Shown: one piece after another, positions 11,245 to 22,857 of the stretch
How the letters are laid out: each line of letters opens with the position of its first letter
How positions within the stretch are numbered: the first letter of the stretch is position 1
NCBI GenBank assembly: GCA_030847615.1
Contig: JAUMIR010000005.1
Span: 80,262,492-80,326,491, forward strand
Origin: Gambelia wislizenii
Lineage: Eukaryota > Chordata > Lepidosauria > Squamata > Crotaphytidae
Length of the DNA stretch: 64,000 bases
Reading direction: 5' to 3'
Notes under the pieces: model-generated
Databases searched by the model: none
The model's input: only the letters and a program-made list of their open reading frames with translations
What the model was told of the DNA's origin: nothing
Translations under genes and position numbers: made by a program

Positions 11245-11506
11245 CCCACAAAAGAATAGAACATATGGACATGGACACTGAGACTTATTGCTTGAAGGAA
11301 GGGAAGCAGAAGTAAAGCCTGAGAGGGCGCATTGCTTTATCACATGACATCAGTGTTTACCACAATCTCCCACAGGACCGGAACAGGAGAACAGCTGAAG
11401 AACAACGATGTTGTGTAATAAGGCAAGGCGTCCTCTCAGGCTTTACTTCCACTTCCCTTTCTTCATGTGATAAGGCTCAATGTCCATACATTCTATTCTT
11501 TTTGGG
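11245..11506. repeat. Near-perfect long palindrome
   Basis: The left arm (11245-11360) contains AAAGAATAGAACATATGGAC, AGTAAAGCCTGAGAGGGCGC and TTTATCACATGACATC. The right arm (11407-11506) is its inverse: GATGTTGTGTAATAA, GCGTCCTCTCAGGCTTTACT and ACATTCTATTCTTTT. The loop is about 46 bp around a CCCACAGGACCGG core. This suggests a foldback DNA element; no coding sequence is present. Confidence 0.7.
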
Positions 11507-11540
11507 TGGTAAAGGCTAGTCTTCTTGCTAACGGATTTTG

Positions 11541-11690
11541 CCAGATAGGAAAAATACTTGCCTTTACCACTGTCTTCCACAGGACTGGAATGGAAGAACA
11601 AGTGAAGCACGTAGATGTCATGCGGTAAGACAAGTGGGCACGTGCTGCTCTTGGACTTCTGCTTTTCTTCCTTTGTGTAGTAAAGCTCAT
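11541..11690. repeat. Direct partial copy of the palindrome's right half
   Basis: TTTACCACTGTCTTCCACAG, GATGTCATGCGGTAAGACAA and GGACTTCTGCTTTTCTTCCT repeat, in the same order and orientation, the segment at about 11356-11470. A palindrome is thus followed by a tandem copy of its loop plus right arm. Confidence 0.55.
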
Positions 11691-11719
11691 GGAGGTAACA
11701 ACAACTAGCAAAACTGGCC

Positions 11720-13184
11720 AAAACCCAAGGAGCTATATTGTAAGGAGTCATGATTCTTTAAACCAGACTGAAAGAGCCTAGTGTTAGTTCACTTTGTCAA
11801 TTACTAGTTTTTAAAGCCCGATTTCCTTGATGATCTAGTTGTATAATAATAATAATTATTATTATTATTATCTAGTTGTCTAAGGCTGGAATATAACCTT
11901 AAAACTGCAAACCAAATTCTATTTCCTCTGATAGATCAGTCTGTTGTATCCTTTCTAAATAACACTACTAGTGTAATATTGTACCTGTCTTCTGTGAAGT
12001 AAATCTTATCCTGTTCAAAGAGGATGACTCGTACATAAGTGGGTGCAGAATTTCAGCCACAGTGAGAGTTTTTTAGGCATTCAAATGCTTCTGGTTATAT
12101 GATCTGTGGGTTATCTATTTTAATAGCATGAGGGAAAAAAATAACATTTTTACAGACTGATTTTAAGAGGGGCATGAAGGCACGCATGTAGCCAGTATTT
12201 ATTAGGCTATCCTTCAATTGTTGAATCCATTTGACTTTTATTGGGGGTAGTGTTTGTAGAAGTGAACAGAGTTATGATCTGAAGAGTTATTGATGGGTTT
12301 TGATACACAGTTTCTCTGAGTTTTCAGTGAAATGCAAGGAAATTAGACACATACTGCTGTGAAAGGGTTCACAAGAACTGCATTCAGAAAATACCAAGTG
12401 TCAGATGGACTTGAACAAGGCATGATGTGCGATGATTATAGATAAGTCCAAACCTTGAAAGTCCTGCAAAACATTTCATAAATTACCTTTCCCACATTTA
12501 CATTTTTGAGCTTCCAAATAGATCAGAGCAGAACCTTTTGAACATGGGAATTTCAACTTCATTATATTGCTTTTTAAACTGTTTAAGGCAGAAGTGTAGT
12601 CCTCCAACAATGCATCAGTCTACATCATAGAGCACCACCCTACAACTGCTCAGTTATGGATGACTTCAGTATGTCATTATATTCCTTCTTCTTAAAAGTA
12701 ACCTTTAAAGCTTTGGATCATAGCATTGCAGAAATAAAAGGCAGGTAGGAAAGTCATGAAATAGGACTCTCATGTTATGACTTCTGGAACTTTGAATCTT
12801 TTATGTAGTTGATAAACTTATGTCTAGTCATCTTCAAAAGAAAACAAACAAAAGACAACCCTAAAAATTCCCTTTCTCTTCCTAGCAAATAAATAATGAA
12901 CTCTGCTTTGTGTAAACAGGAGATACTGACAATTTAAAGAATAAATAGCTTGTGATAAAAATGTCTAGAGAAAATGTAATAATTTATTTTGATTTTTAAT
13001 TCCTCTTCTATACAAAATCATTTGGAGGCAAGCTCCCCCCCCCTTTTATGTGCTTAGGTCATTTTTTCTCAAAGGAAAGGGAAGGAAAGGAAATATTACA
13101 AATAATTCCTACTGGTATTTGTAGGTCGAAATGAAATGAGATTCTTCAGATGACATACCTAATATGTAAGAACAATAAAGTCTC
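11720..13184. other. No recognised gene; (AAT/ATT)n at 11842-11870
   Basis: Apart from the short trinucleotide repeat, nothing is recognised. Base composition is AT-rich and open frames are short. Confidence 0.55.
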
Positions 13185-13640
13185 TACATTAAAATGAACA
13201 ATGCATGAACAATAAAGATATTACAGTCTAAAACACATCACATCAAATATTAAACAATAAAACTCAACAAAGACCTTAAAACTTTAAAAAGCCCAGACCT
13301 CAAAAGCCATTAAAAAGCTCCTAAAGGACCCCTAAAAAGGTTGGGAGAATTTTTCTTAAGTTCTCATGGAGCATGAGGGTGGGGGGAAATATACTAATTA
13401 GGCATCAAACAAACCTTTACTCTACAACTATTGTGCTGTCATGAAAAAGGCTCTCTCTGTCTCTCACAGCTGTCTGTTGGATCTCACATTACTGTGTCAC
13501 TTGAAGAAGAAAAGTGTAGGACAGGAATGACATAAAAGCTTTTTTCCCCTTCTACCCTACCTTCACAAGGTGGCTTGCAAGGAAAAAACTTTACAGTAGC
13601 AGGAACCATGCTGTAGATGAATTTGAACAAGTTTAAAGTC
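13185..13640 (-). mobile_element. Old L2 3' remnant
   Basis: Minus-strand features match an L2 tail: an A-rich UTR with repeated AAAAC/TTAAAA blocks (AACAATAAAACTCAACAAAG), then the decayed counterpart of ATGGAAAAGGCCCTCT (TGAAAAAGGCTCTCTCTG) as in the L2 copy at 25.6 kb. No frame is preserved. Confidence 0.45.
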
Positions 13641-13882
13641 TAGATTCTAGGGCTTTGAGGAAGACATCTGGAGTTTTGCCACTTTAGCCATAAAATAGCA
13701 CTCTTGCTTAACAGAGTTGCCAGACCACTTCTTCTCATGCATTATATACTATGCAGAAGACTTCAGAAAAGTGTGTGTTTGTTGGTTCTCTGGCATTAAC
13801 TATCCACCTAATGCCTGTCTTCAAAGACTCTTCAGAATAAGGTGTAACATGTGCATGGTGTTTGTTACATGTACAAGTAGGG

Positions 13883-14005
13883 ACATAATTCTTCACTAGT
13901 TTCATTACCAAAGGAAGCAATGAGTAATTTTAGTAATTTTCATTTCTCTACAAGAAAGTCTTTGAAATCTGTGCAGTTTTCAAAGTCAGTTCACAGTTCA
14001 GGACT
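13883..14005. repeat. Family H repeat, copy 2, left part
   Basis: ATAATTCTTCACTAGTTTC, AAGCAATGAGTAATTTTAG, GAAAGTCTTTGAAATCTGTG and CAGTTTTC match, base for base with few changes, 62120-62230. Family H resumes at 14592 after the MITE at 14006-14591. Confidence 0.6.
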
Positions 14006-14591
14006 TAGGACTTTATTAGACCATGCAAATACAGCATCATAAGAATGCTTAATGATTATGAAAGGGCGTGCGTACCAGATGACATCATCTTTTTGTGATC
14101 ATGTCCAGTCTAAAACCCATGCTATTTTATTGACAGCCCAAGCCATCAATTCATCCCCCGTGGCACTTTTGTGCCAGCATTGTCAATATTTGAATCTGTG
14201 TGTCATTGTACTCTCATGAATACAGTGTCACTGGCCAGTCTGGCCAGAACACTTCTGGCTGAGATCATAATATCCAGGTAGATAATGCATTTTTATGACC
14301 CTCCACAGTTTACTTGGTATTTTTATAGTGTGTTTGTGTGCATTCGTGAACTTTTACTTTATTCTTGTTTTTCTTTTTGAATTTCCTGAGCTATGCATTT
14401 TCACAAGAATCCATGGGATTTCAATAGAGAAAGTGAACGGAGCTCTGTTCGCTCCTCATTCATTGCCAGCGAAGCCTTTTTGTGTGGACGCAAGGTAAAT
14501 GTGGCAGGGGAAGTTCTTTTGCCGCATTAAAACATAGCAGACGTTATGCTAGCAAAAGAACAGATTGAAGGGGGTGGTCTGATAAAGTTCT
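14006..14591 (-). mobile_element. TTTATCAGAC-family MITE (copy B)
   Basis: Ends AGGACTTTATTAGACC and, reversed, AGAACTTTATCAGACC agree at 14 of 16 positions. The interior runs in the opposite direction to copies C, D and F: a CCAAGCCATCAAT palindrome half at about 14150, CCAGGTAGATAA at about 14274, the AAAGTGAACGGAGCTCTGTTC palindrome at about 14430 and CAAGGTAAATG at about 14491. There is no coding sequence. It is inserted in a family H repeat. Confidence 0.75.
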
Positions 14592-14960
14592 CTCTCTGCA
14601 CAAAATTTGCATGTGTTTCTTGCCACAGCATTTTCTGTGCAAGGAACACCATTTTCTGTGCATAAAATAACATTTCTCCACAGAAACAGTATTTCCTGTG
14701 CAGAAAATATTGTAACTGGGGCTTATTCAGCACAAAATATGGATGTATTTGGGGGTGGGGATTGCAAAGAAAACATCATTTTAGCCATAGGGAATAGCAT
14801 TTCTGTATTTTCTGTCCCAAAAACCCTATTTCCTGCACAGAAACTGAAGTTTTCTGCACAGAAAAAGTGCAATTTTTTGCACAGAATAAGCCCTGAACAG
14901 CAAAGATTCTTATCAGTCTAGAATTCTCCTCATTAGGGCTTCCCAATACTCAAAAAACCC
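14592..14960. repeat. Family H repeat, copy 2, right part
   Basis: Contains repeated TTTTCTGTGCA / TTTCTGCACAGAAA units (for example at 14630, 14650, 14695, 14845 and 14858). It then has AAGATTCTTATCAG and TCCTCATTAGGGCTTCCC, paralleling 62220-62548. The dense palindromic motifs generate open frames on both strands that are not genes. Confidence 0.6.
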
Positions 14961-15938
14961 ATGTGGTTTTGGTCCATTTTCTGAATATTTATGAACATTC
15001 CTGTCTGAAAGTGTGATATTGCAACTGAGGTGATGTTGGAGCCTCAGTGGTCAGGCAGTCTGCATGGATACCCCACCCATAATACCTCACTCTAACACAG
15101 AAACATCCCCCACCAAAAAAAGGAAAGCACTGAAAGGAAGGCAACATGGAGGAAATGAGGAAGAGGTGTGTGCTCTTCCAGTTTAGGTGACAGGACATAA
15201 TATCTGTCACTTCTTTCAGTTCCCATGGTCCAGATTTTGAGATGAGATCCAGTTCCTTATATTGCTAATATAAGTCCCACCCCCACCCCAACACACCCTA
15301 GCTCTAAATCTAAGAATATTTTCATGTTGTGGTCTGAAGAGTGATATAGCCTTTGAAAAATTAATTAGTTCAAGGAGAAGATGATCATCACTCTCAACCG
15401 TTTCATTAAAGCACCTGTTCAATACACAGAGGTCAGAAAGTCTATAATGCAGTCAGTATTTAGAGTGACACTTTATAATTATCTCACTTAACAGATGTTG
15501 CAGTTCAGGCTCTCTATCTGCTAAAAGATAGTATGTAAAAGAAGAAAACCAATAGTATAACTAACGAGTAATTAACTAATAATATTAATCGAGGAAAACA
15601 GCAGGAAAAACAGTAAAAAGTGACAAACAGAGAATTTAAATGGTTTGAAATGCTCTCACACAAAGATATAATATCCACGAGTTGGTAATTTGTGGAGGAA
15701 ATACATAAATTATGATCCAAAAGATAAAGACTTAGATCCTACATCACAGACATAGCAACAAATGCATAACTATGTATCATCCTCTGACACAACCTGACAT
15801 CCCACCCACACCCAAACTGATCTTAACAGTCAAGAACTTCTCTGAGTAATGGAGGTCTGATCTACTGGTGATCATGGTGCAGCTTGGATGAGGTTTTCAG
15901 CTGCTTACCACTAGTGAGTTGTAGTGTGATGAGGGGTT
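14961..15938. other. No recognised feature
   Basis: Unassigned AT-rich sequence; none of the short open frames shows a domain. Confidence 0.55.
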
Positions 15939-16840
15939 GTGTTGGGGTTCTGCTTCTAATTGTCACACCAGAGGCAGAAGGGGCTGGAAATGTCATCCTG
16001 CTGAGCCCTAATCACTAACAAAATAGGGTTTCCAGTGTGGTCACAACTGCACTATAGGAACCTCTTTTGAGGGAGCACAGGATGGAGGCCTGTAACTTTG
16101 CCTCAGCCTCTGGGCTGTTGCCAGGAGAGCAGAGGGTGGGGCTAGAAGGGATTTAAGCTCAACCCTCTTATGCCTCCTCCTTTTTGTCACTTTGATCAGC
16201 CCATCCTCCTGCCACTGAATCAGTGTGATTTAATTGGTCACTTTGGGGCCGGGTAGGGATTTTTCCCCTTTTACCTGGGGTCTTTTTACCTACCCCCACA
16301 CTGTGGATACAGACTTGACAATTGGCTTAGGGTGGTGTCTTAAATAGGCAATCACTTAGCAGGTAGAGGGGGAGATTTTGGTAGTTTGGGGAACACCTTT
16401 GGCACCTTCCCCTTTTGGAGGTGAAGGGGAGGAGCTGGAACTGCCCCTTTAGTTCTGCGAACTAAGGGATGGGGAAAGGGACCTCCTTTGGGGCTGGCCT
16501 GAGGGATAAACCCTCTCTTCAAATCCTGTGACTTGAGAGAGGGACTTTTGGGTCGGCCTTCCAGACACAGACTGACTGGGGAGCAACCAAGCTCTCCCTG
16601 GTTCTCCCTGGGGTTCAGGTGTTTTTGACCAAGGGAAGTTGGGGAGGGGAGTTTTTGGAGTTGACCTGCTGCCCCAACAATTCCCACACTAAGTTACTCC
16701 CCCATTGCAGATCTCTCAGAATAGGGTTAAATAGTTTATAGCTAAATAAAAGTGGCCCTTTATATCCCAGCTATATGTGTGTTCTCTTTATTTGTGTCTG
16801 GTCTCCTTATTCCTGCGTCTACCATCAATAGACCTTCTTC
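15939..16840 (+). mobile_element. Probable solo LTR (LTR family 1)
   Basis: GC-rich sequence, unlike its flanks, with an LTR-like order: TTAAATAGGCAATC (TATA-like) near 16338, then CTAAATAAAAGTGGCCC (polyadenylation signal AATAAA at about 16744), then TATATCCCAGCTATATGTG and GTGTCTGGTCTCCTTATTCC. The last part recurs at 43970-44200. The 111-codon minus-strand proline-rich frame inside has no known domain. Exact ends and target duplication are not resolved, so limits are approximate. Confidence 0.5.
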
Positions 16841-17635
16841 ACTTGGTGCGGCTGCTGGCTATTAACGTAGGTTGGGCGAGCATTTGCGATAGCGGCAGTA
16901 GTGCCACAATTGTAAACATTAAGAGTAAGCAGTTACAAATTCACACAGCTAGTTCATGCATTTGTTTCTGCTCAACAGGATGCCAGCTGAGGAACCGAAC
17001 TGGATTTTATGGAAAAATCAAATTTGTGATCCTCTATACTCTTATTTTGGACTAGAAACAAGGGCCACACAGAGAGTGTAGGGACATTACTCAGGTCTGG
17101 AAATCTAAGGACGCCAAACCAGGCTGCAACCCTTATTACCAAGAACTTCCGATCCCCTCCCAGAATCCCTTATGCATAGGTTGGAAGAATGGCTAGCTGC
17201 TTATCAAAGGACAAAAAAGCCCTATTAATTCTTCACTTATGCCTTTGCAGTGTGCATGAACTGTCCCTATTTAGCTTATGAAATTGTATTTTTTTAAAAA
17301 AATAAAATAATAATAATAATAGTAGCAGCTACGTTTCTGTGAAGCTTACATAGCCCTTCCACCACCACCACTAGCACCACCACCACCACCATCATTCAAA
17401 TTGCACATTGCTAATAACTGTGGCAGAAGTTGAAAGACATTTCAACTAGATGCCATTTATTAACACCCAGGGCTCAAGATCGTTTACACCATTGAGCTAT
17501 TTTGCCTGTCAAATGTGAACTTGAAAGCAAAATGGACTTGGGGAGATAATTCATGATTTTACATTTTCAAAGAGCATTTACAGCTTTACAGTAACCGTAA
17601 CATGCTTGCAACTATATTAACCACCAATGTTGTAC
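16841..17635. other. No recognised gene; (AAT)n and (CCA)n tracts
   Basis: Simple repeats occur at about 17300-17325 (AATAAT) and 17358-17395 (CCACCA). The rest, including TGGTGCGGCTGCTGGC near 16845, may be retroelement-internal sequence next to the LTR but carries no motif. Confidence 0.45.
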
Positions 17636-17740
17636 AAAGGTTAGAGTACTGGATTAGACTTGGGCCAGTCCTTATCTTTTAATCTCATTTATTTCAAAGG
17701 TTTTAATGAGGATAAAATGTGAAAAGGGGAAAACAAGATA
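17636..17740 (+). mobile_element. Decayed tRNA-derived SINE
   Basis: GTTAGAGTACTGGATTAGAC, TTGGGCCAGTC and TTTTAATGAGGATAAAATG follow the order of the lizard SINE whose minus-strand copy is at 59815-60010. The B box region is deleted. Confidence 0.5.
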
Positions 17741-18310
17741 TGTCACATTGAGTTCCTTGGATGAAACTTTTGCCATAAATAGGCTGGCATCTTGTGGGTT
17801 AGTCCCACCTAGAGTAGACCCATTCAATCAATTATTGAATGGCGAGTCAACATCTAAATAAATCCAATAGATTGAGTATACCCTAGTATTTTGAATTTAA
17901 GCCATTACAAACAAAATACTGGTCCATTGGAATTTTTGGAAAACTCAAAATATCAACAGAGTAATCTCTAACCAAAAAGTTGCCAAATAGACAGGAAACT
18001 TATGGGATTCTTATTTAGGCAGGATGCTGTGTTAATCAAAAATAGCAAAAGAATAAGGGGGGGGGGGCTTGGGGCATAGTAGGAAAGCCCCAGTATGGTC
18101 CATGCTTGGGGTATAACTTCATAAATGCCAAAAATGTGAAAAATGTAATTTCGGCATTTCTTTTACAACTTTCATAATTCAAGAGATTACATGTAAAGGA
18201 CAGGATCATGCATGAGGGAAGGGGGGCATGTTATGAGTCTGAGCTCCTTAAATGAAGTATGATTATATTGTAAACCTTTTCCAAGCAGACATGCATAGGA
18301 TCCCACAGTA
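17741..18310. other. No recognised feature; G-run
   Basis: A run of 11 G lies near 18057-18067; nothing else is recognised. Confidence 0.5.
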
Positions 18311-18455
18311 GAGAGCCGCTGGACACAGAAGATCAAATCCTTAGACCCTGAGTTAAAATTACTGGATCAACCATAAAACTCATGGAATATTCAGGGTCAG
18401 CCACTATCTCTCAGACTAGCTTACTTCAGAGGGTTGCTATGAGGATAGCAGGTTT
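18311..18455 (+). mobile_element. Decayed tRNA-derived SINE
   Basis: CATAAAACTCATGGAATATT, GGGTCAGCCACTATCTCTCA and TTCAGAGGGTTGCTATGAGG parallel the middle of the same SINE family as 17636-17740 (CTCACAGGGTTGTTGTGAGG-type motif). The tRNA head is weak. Confidence 0.4.
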
Positions 18456-20358
18456 ATCTATGTCTGCTCAACTTTAGGAGTGGTATGAGAACACAACCAT
18501 AAGAGCACCTTTACTTGAATTCATGCAAGTGAAAAACAAGGCAAGCACAGTCTGGCTTGAGCCATCCCATTGCTACAATTCTGCTCACACACACCCAAAC
18601 CACCACCTGATATCCTGTTCCAACAAATGTAAGAATGATAAAGTAGCAGCTGACAGAAGGATTTGCCAACGACAGGAGATGCCAGTCTTTTGGTCCATAG
18701 GACTAAGTTAGAAATATAAAACCAATTATTCCTGCTATGAAACAACACTGACATTGTCATATAGAGCTGACAGAATTACATATATAACCTGTCCACCAGG
18801 CTTCTTATTAATTCTATAAAATAATTGCCGAGCACTGCCAGGCATCATGAGATTTGTACTTCCCATTTATAAAAGATGCTGGTAGATCATTTGCCCAAAA
18901 GAAGAAACAAGCTCTTCCACCTTCTCTGAAGCAATCCCATAACATTTGCTACCTCATTCTTCTTCTCCACTGTGAGGGTTAGTATTGATGGGGCTATCTG
19001 AGTGTTCCTTTTGAATGGTCAAAAAAAACCCCCTCAAACAGTTCCAATAATTCAACAGGAGTGCTGTAAAATCCTACTTATTTGAGGGGAACAAGCAGGA
19101 GGCTATTTTGTTAATCCTTCCCATCCTTAAATCCCTTGAGCAAGGGCACTCTACGTAGTTAATTAGTGAGCAATACGTTTATAACATCCACACCTATCTA
19201 TTTCATTGTCTTTGACAGATATATAAATAACAGTAATTGAGCCATGAAATTATTGTATGGAAAACAGTGGCATTGACATATACAGACCATTGCACAGGGA
19301 ACTGTACCAAGGGTATGATGTTGTTCCTAGACTATTTTATCTAAGAACATTTCCCTGGTAATCTCTCCCCCTACCCGCCACTGCCTCCCCACAATGTCAA
19401 TTGCATTATAGCTTTCTTCCTGTTAAGCTGCGTAGATGTCAAGAGGTTGACTTTCAAAGTGGGTGAATCATTTTAAAATGCTTTCCACTTGGACTGAAGT
19501 CAATATGTTTCAGGTTCTGAAATTCCTGGAAAATGAATATGTAGCTGCCAACTCATTAACAAAGATCAGATGAAGACAACTTCTCTCTCTAAAACTGTCA
19601 GCTTGAAAGATCATAGGTACAGAAGCATGTACGTGGGGATTTTTTTCTAGTTTCTGGTAAGGAAAAAATACCAACTCTCTGTCTAGTTGCTAGTTCTAAA
19701 TGTCAAAGACTATTATGGCCTCAATAATTTTATCCTTATAGAGTTAGGCTCTAGCACTAGTAAGACTATTTCATACTAGAAGCATACTGCAAGTATAGTA
19801 GAATATTTAAAAAGAAGTAGGAGCAGAACAAAAATGAATGCAAAAGAAAGTGAAAATGATGGATTTTTCCATTCCTTAAAAAACATCAACACAGGTATCT
19901 AGCAGATGTCTTGCAGAGTGGGGGTAGCAGGTGAATCTATGAGAAAAAGAAAGACAACTTTGACTAAAATCCTATTTAAAGCAAGTGTGTCCTGTGTGAG
20001 TCACTACTAGAGAGTGTAATTCAAGGTATATACAGACTGCAGAAATCCACAGAGCCAAATACATCAGACAAAATCACAAAGAAAGTGTTCAACTGCAGCA
20101 ATGGAATGGCCTTGGCTAAGCTAGTTTATAGTAAGCTATAAACCAGGCTAGCTGGCCTAATTAGCTCAGTGTTTTCTTTTTAAAGTGGAGCAGGGCATTT
20201 TCAGTTCCCCTGAAACTAGCATTTTAATTTACTCCACAGGTTGAAGTGCCTTTATATCTCCTTGTCTTGGCTCTTCTCTTCTTCATTTGAGGAGGCGTGC
20301 TGCAGGAGGAACCCCATCTTGGGGAAAAGGTGGAATATAAATCCAATAAATAAATAAA
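18456..20358. other. No recognised gene; LINE-like tail at the end
   Basis: Long unassigned stretch. The last 60 bases (CTTGGGGAAAAGGTGGAATA then AATAAATAAATAAA) look like a generic lizard LINE or SINE tail, next to which the element at 20359 has inserted. Confidence 0.5.
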
Positions 20359-20722
20359 TTTGACCAAGCCTGAGATGTTCTTTCAGGGAGTCCTTGTATC
20401 ACTTTTTTGGAGCGCCCCTCTTACGCTGACCCATGGCGAGTTAACCTGGAGTACTATGGTCCGCCCTGGCCTCAGATTGGAAAGCATGGAGACGCACTAT
20501 TCACAATGCTGCAGCCTTATTTGAGAACTCATGCTGAACAAGTCTGGAAGAGAAACAACAATGCAGAAAGAATCACAACCCGGAAACATCACCCAAGGAG
20601 ACCTTCTGCTGTGCTTTCTGCAACCAGACATGTTTATCTCCGATTGGCCTTTTTAGTCATCAGTGTGCTTGCAAAAAGTGCGGGATGAGTCCTTCCTGAA
20701 TCTTCATTTGCAAAGAACAGCC
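20359..20722 (+). mobile_element. Zinc-finger LINE 3' fragment with inverted 5' half (copy 2)
   Basis: From about 20453 onward it matches copies 1 and 3 in the same orientation, including the CNQTCLSPIGLFSHQCACKK-like finger region in a broken frame. But 20359-20447 matches the preceding part of copies 1 and 3 only when reversed: GGGAGTCCTTGTATCACTTT is the inverse of the AAGTGATACAAGGACTCCC found in copy 1. An inverted 5' segment joined to a forward 3' segment is the classic product of twin priming during target-primed reverse transcription. The tail is (GA)n. Confidence 0.7.
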
Positions 20723-21236
20723 AGAGAGAGAGAGAGAAATAAATGACACAACAGACATAAATCTCTACCAGTGCACTTAGTGGTAGCAATATAGGTGACA
20801 TTCTGATAGCCAGTAACAAAGACTGGAGTCTTATATATCCTTGGGAGTAAATCTAAACTTATTGAGAATTTCTTCATAGTAAACCCATATCTTCAGTCTG
20901 TACAGCACACTGCATCAGTGGAAAGCATCATTAAACTCCAAGTAGTCTGAAGTGTTTATCCAATAACTGTTATTAAACTTGTTGGCTAATAAGACCCTTC
21001 TTTGTTGATGATATTTTTTAGGTGTCCTCCCCTCCAGATTAGGTCTTGTAATAGAGTAATAGGACAGTTGGGAAGATCTGACTGGAATCCTTTGAGGACT
21101 TTACATTTGCATAACTGGCTAGCTGCATAACTGGTTGGACTTTTTACTGACTTGCATAAGGCAGTTTCCATGATGTCCTTACACAAGGGATCTCTTTCAT
21201 TGCACAAGCAGTCAACTGAGCTTCCAGAATGATGCA
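20723..21236. other. No recognised feature
   Basis: The 97-codon minus-strand frame at 20986-21279 runs into the adjacent MITE and has no known domain. Confidence 0.5.
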
Positions 21237-21456
21237 TAGGCTGCTGCCACACTGCAGAAAGAATGCAGTTTGATACCACTTTAATGTCTAAATGCTATAG
21301 AATTCTGGGATTTGCAGTTTTATGATATATTTAGCCTTCCTTGTCAGAGAGCTCTGATGCCAAAAAAACTACAAATTCCAGGATTCCATAGGATGGAACC
21401 ATGACAGTTAAAGTGGTGCCAAACTACATTATTTCTGTAGTGTGGCTGCAGCCCTA
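21237..21456. mobile_element. hAT-like MITE with long terminal inverted repeats
   Basis: Left end TAGGCTGCTGCCACACTGCA and right end, reversed, TAGGGCTGCAGCCACACTAC. The similarity continues inward through GAATGCAGTTTGATACCAC to about 45 bp per arm. A second foldback pair, CTGGGATTTGCAGTTT and AACTACAAATTCCAG, lies inside. Length is 220 bp with no coding capacity. The family is widespread in lizard genomes; the hAT assignment rests on the TAGGG-type termini. Confidence 0.8.
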
Positions 21457-21658
21457 GGACAGCTCCACCTTTTTCCTTTTAGCCACATTGTTTCCCTCCA
21501 CAATCCCATGAATTTATAGCAATTGCAATTTGCTGATTCTCAATACAGTCTCAACCTCCGCTGGTTTCACTTTCTTCTACATTCAATTTTTTAAAAAAAT
21601 CCCTAATTCCTTCTATCACTTCCATCACATTTGTGGTTTGTGAGTTTTGTTAGTGATT

Positions 21659-22230
21659 TAGGACTTTATCAGACCACTTTCCTCAAAAGCTCTTTTGCCG
21701 GCATAAAATGTGGCATTTTTATGCTAGCAAAAGAACTCCCCCCACTAGACCTTACCTTGCTCAAGATAAAGAGGCAGCCCAAGCACTAACAGAGAGTGAA
21801 TGGAGCTCCATTCACTTTCTGATTTCAAATCTCACTGATTCTCATGCGAAGACACTAGCTTTTAAAAATAAAAGTCAAAAAACCACACAAAAAGTACAGC
21901 AAAGCACAGAAACACACTTTAAAAGTCCCAAGTAAATGGAGCAGGGGGCTCATATAAAGAGCGGACCCTACCTGGCTGTCCCAATCTCATCCAGAAATCT
22001 TTGTCCATTGATGCTGCATTCACATGAGTACAATGGCACACGGATTAAAATGCTGGCAATGACAGCAACATCACCACAGGAGATCAATTGATGGCTTGGG
22101 CCATCAATAAGAAAGTATGGCTTTCTAACAAGACAAGATCATGAAAGGATGACATTGTCTGGTATGCGTGCCCTTTTATGATCATTAGGCATCCTTATGA
22201 TGCTGTATTTGTCTGATCTGATAATGTCCT
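21659..22230 (+). mobile_element. TTTATCAGAC-family MITE (copy C)
   Basis: Ends TAGGACTTTATCAGACC and, reversed, AGGACATTATCAGATC. Flanks TAGTGATT and TAGTTATT match at 7 of 8, consistent with an 8-bp hAT target duplication. Interior landmarks shared with D and F: CTTTTGCCGGCATAAAA, ACCTTACCTTG, GTGAATGGAGCTCCATTCAC palindrome, CCTACCTGGCTGTCC, ATTGATGGCTTGGGCCATCA. Confidence 0.8.
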
Positions 22231-22857
22231 TAGTTATTCATCTACTGAGAAATACTGTATATTCTTATTGGTGGTCGCTCTTACCTTATTTGCTTTCTTC
22301 CTTCCTCTATATATTAAAATATACCTGCTATCCTCTTAGTTCACTTCATGTATCTGATGAAGTAAGCAATGTCTTTTGAAAGCTCATGCCACAATCAATC
22401 ATCCTTTAAAGTTCTTTTTTGTCTTCTTGCTACCGAAAACCTACACAGTTATGCATCTGGAATTCATATTCATTACACAGTAACAGAGTTTTTGTGAACT
22501 AGGTTGATAATCCACAGATGATGCACTTTGTATACAAGCACTGTGTGCTCTCATAAAATGCTTTTGGTCACACAAATTGCTCGTCATAATCATATTGAAA
22601 TTAACAGCCAAAAGGTCAATACTTATTGCGGTTCACCGTCATGGTTCACTGTGTCATACTGACTGCATTTATTCACAGAGCTAATTCAATAATTATACAT
22701 TTAATTTGCTCTATCCATAATCCTAGCCATTATATTTATGCTGAAATAAAAATTTAGAGCACATAAGTATTATACACTCATAGAGTGGGAAGGGACCACG
22801 GAGATTTTGAAATGGTTGTCTGTATGTGTGTGTTTTTGAGTTGGAATAAGGCCTATA
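22231..22857. other. No recognised feature
   Basis: Unassigned AT-rich sequence. Confidence 0.5.

Noticed and set aside
14592..14930. CRISPR-like or tandem array of TTTTCTGTGCA units
   Set aside because: Spacing is irregular, units are palindromic and variable, and the same arrangement recurs in dispersed copies in a vertebrate genome. It is a dispersed repeat.
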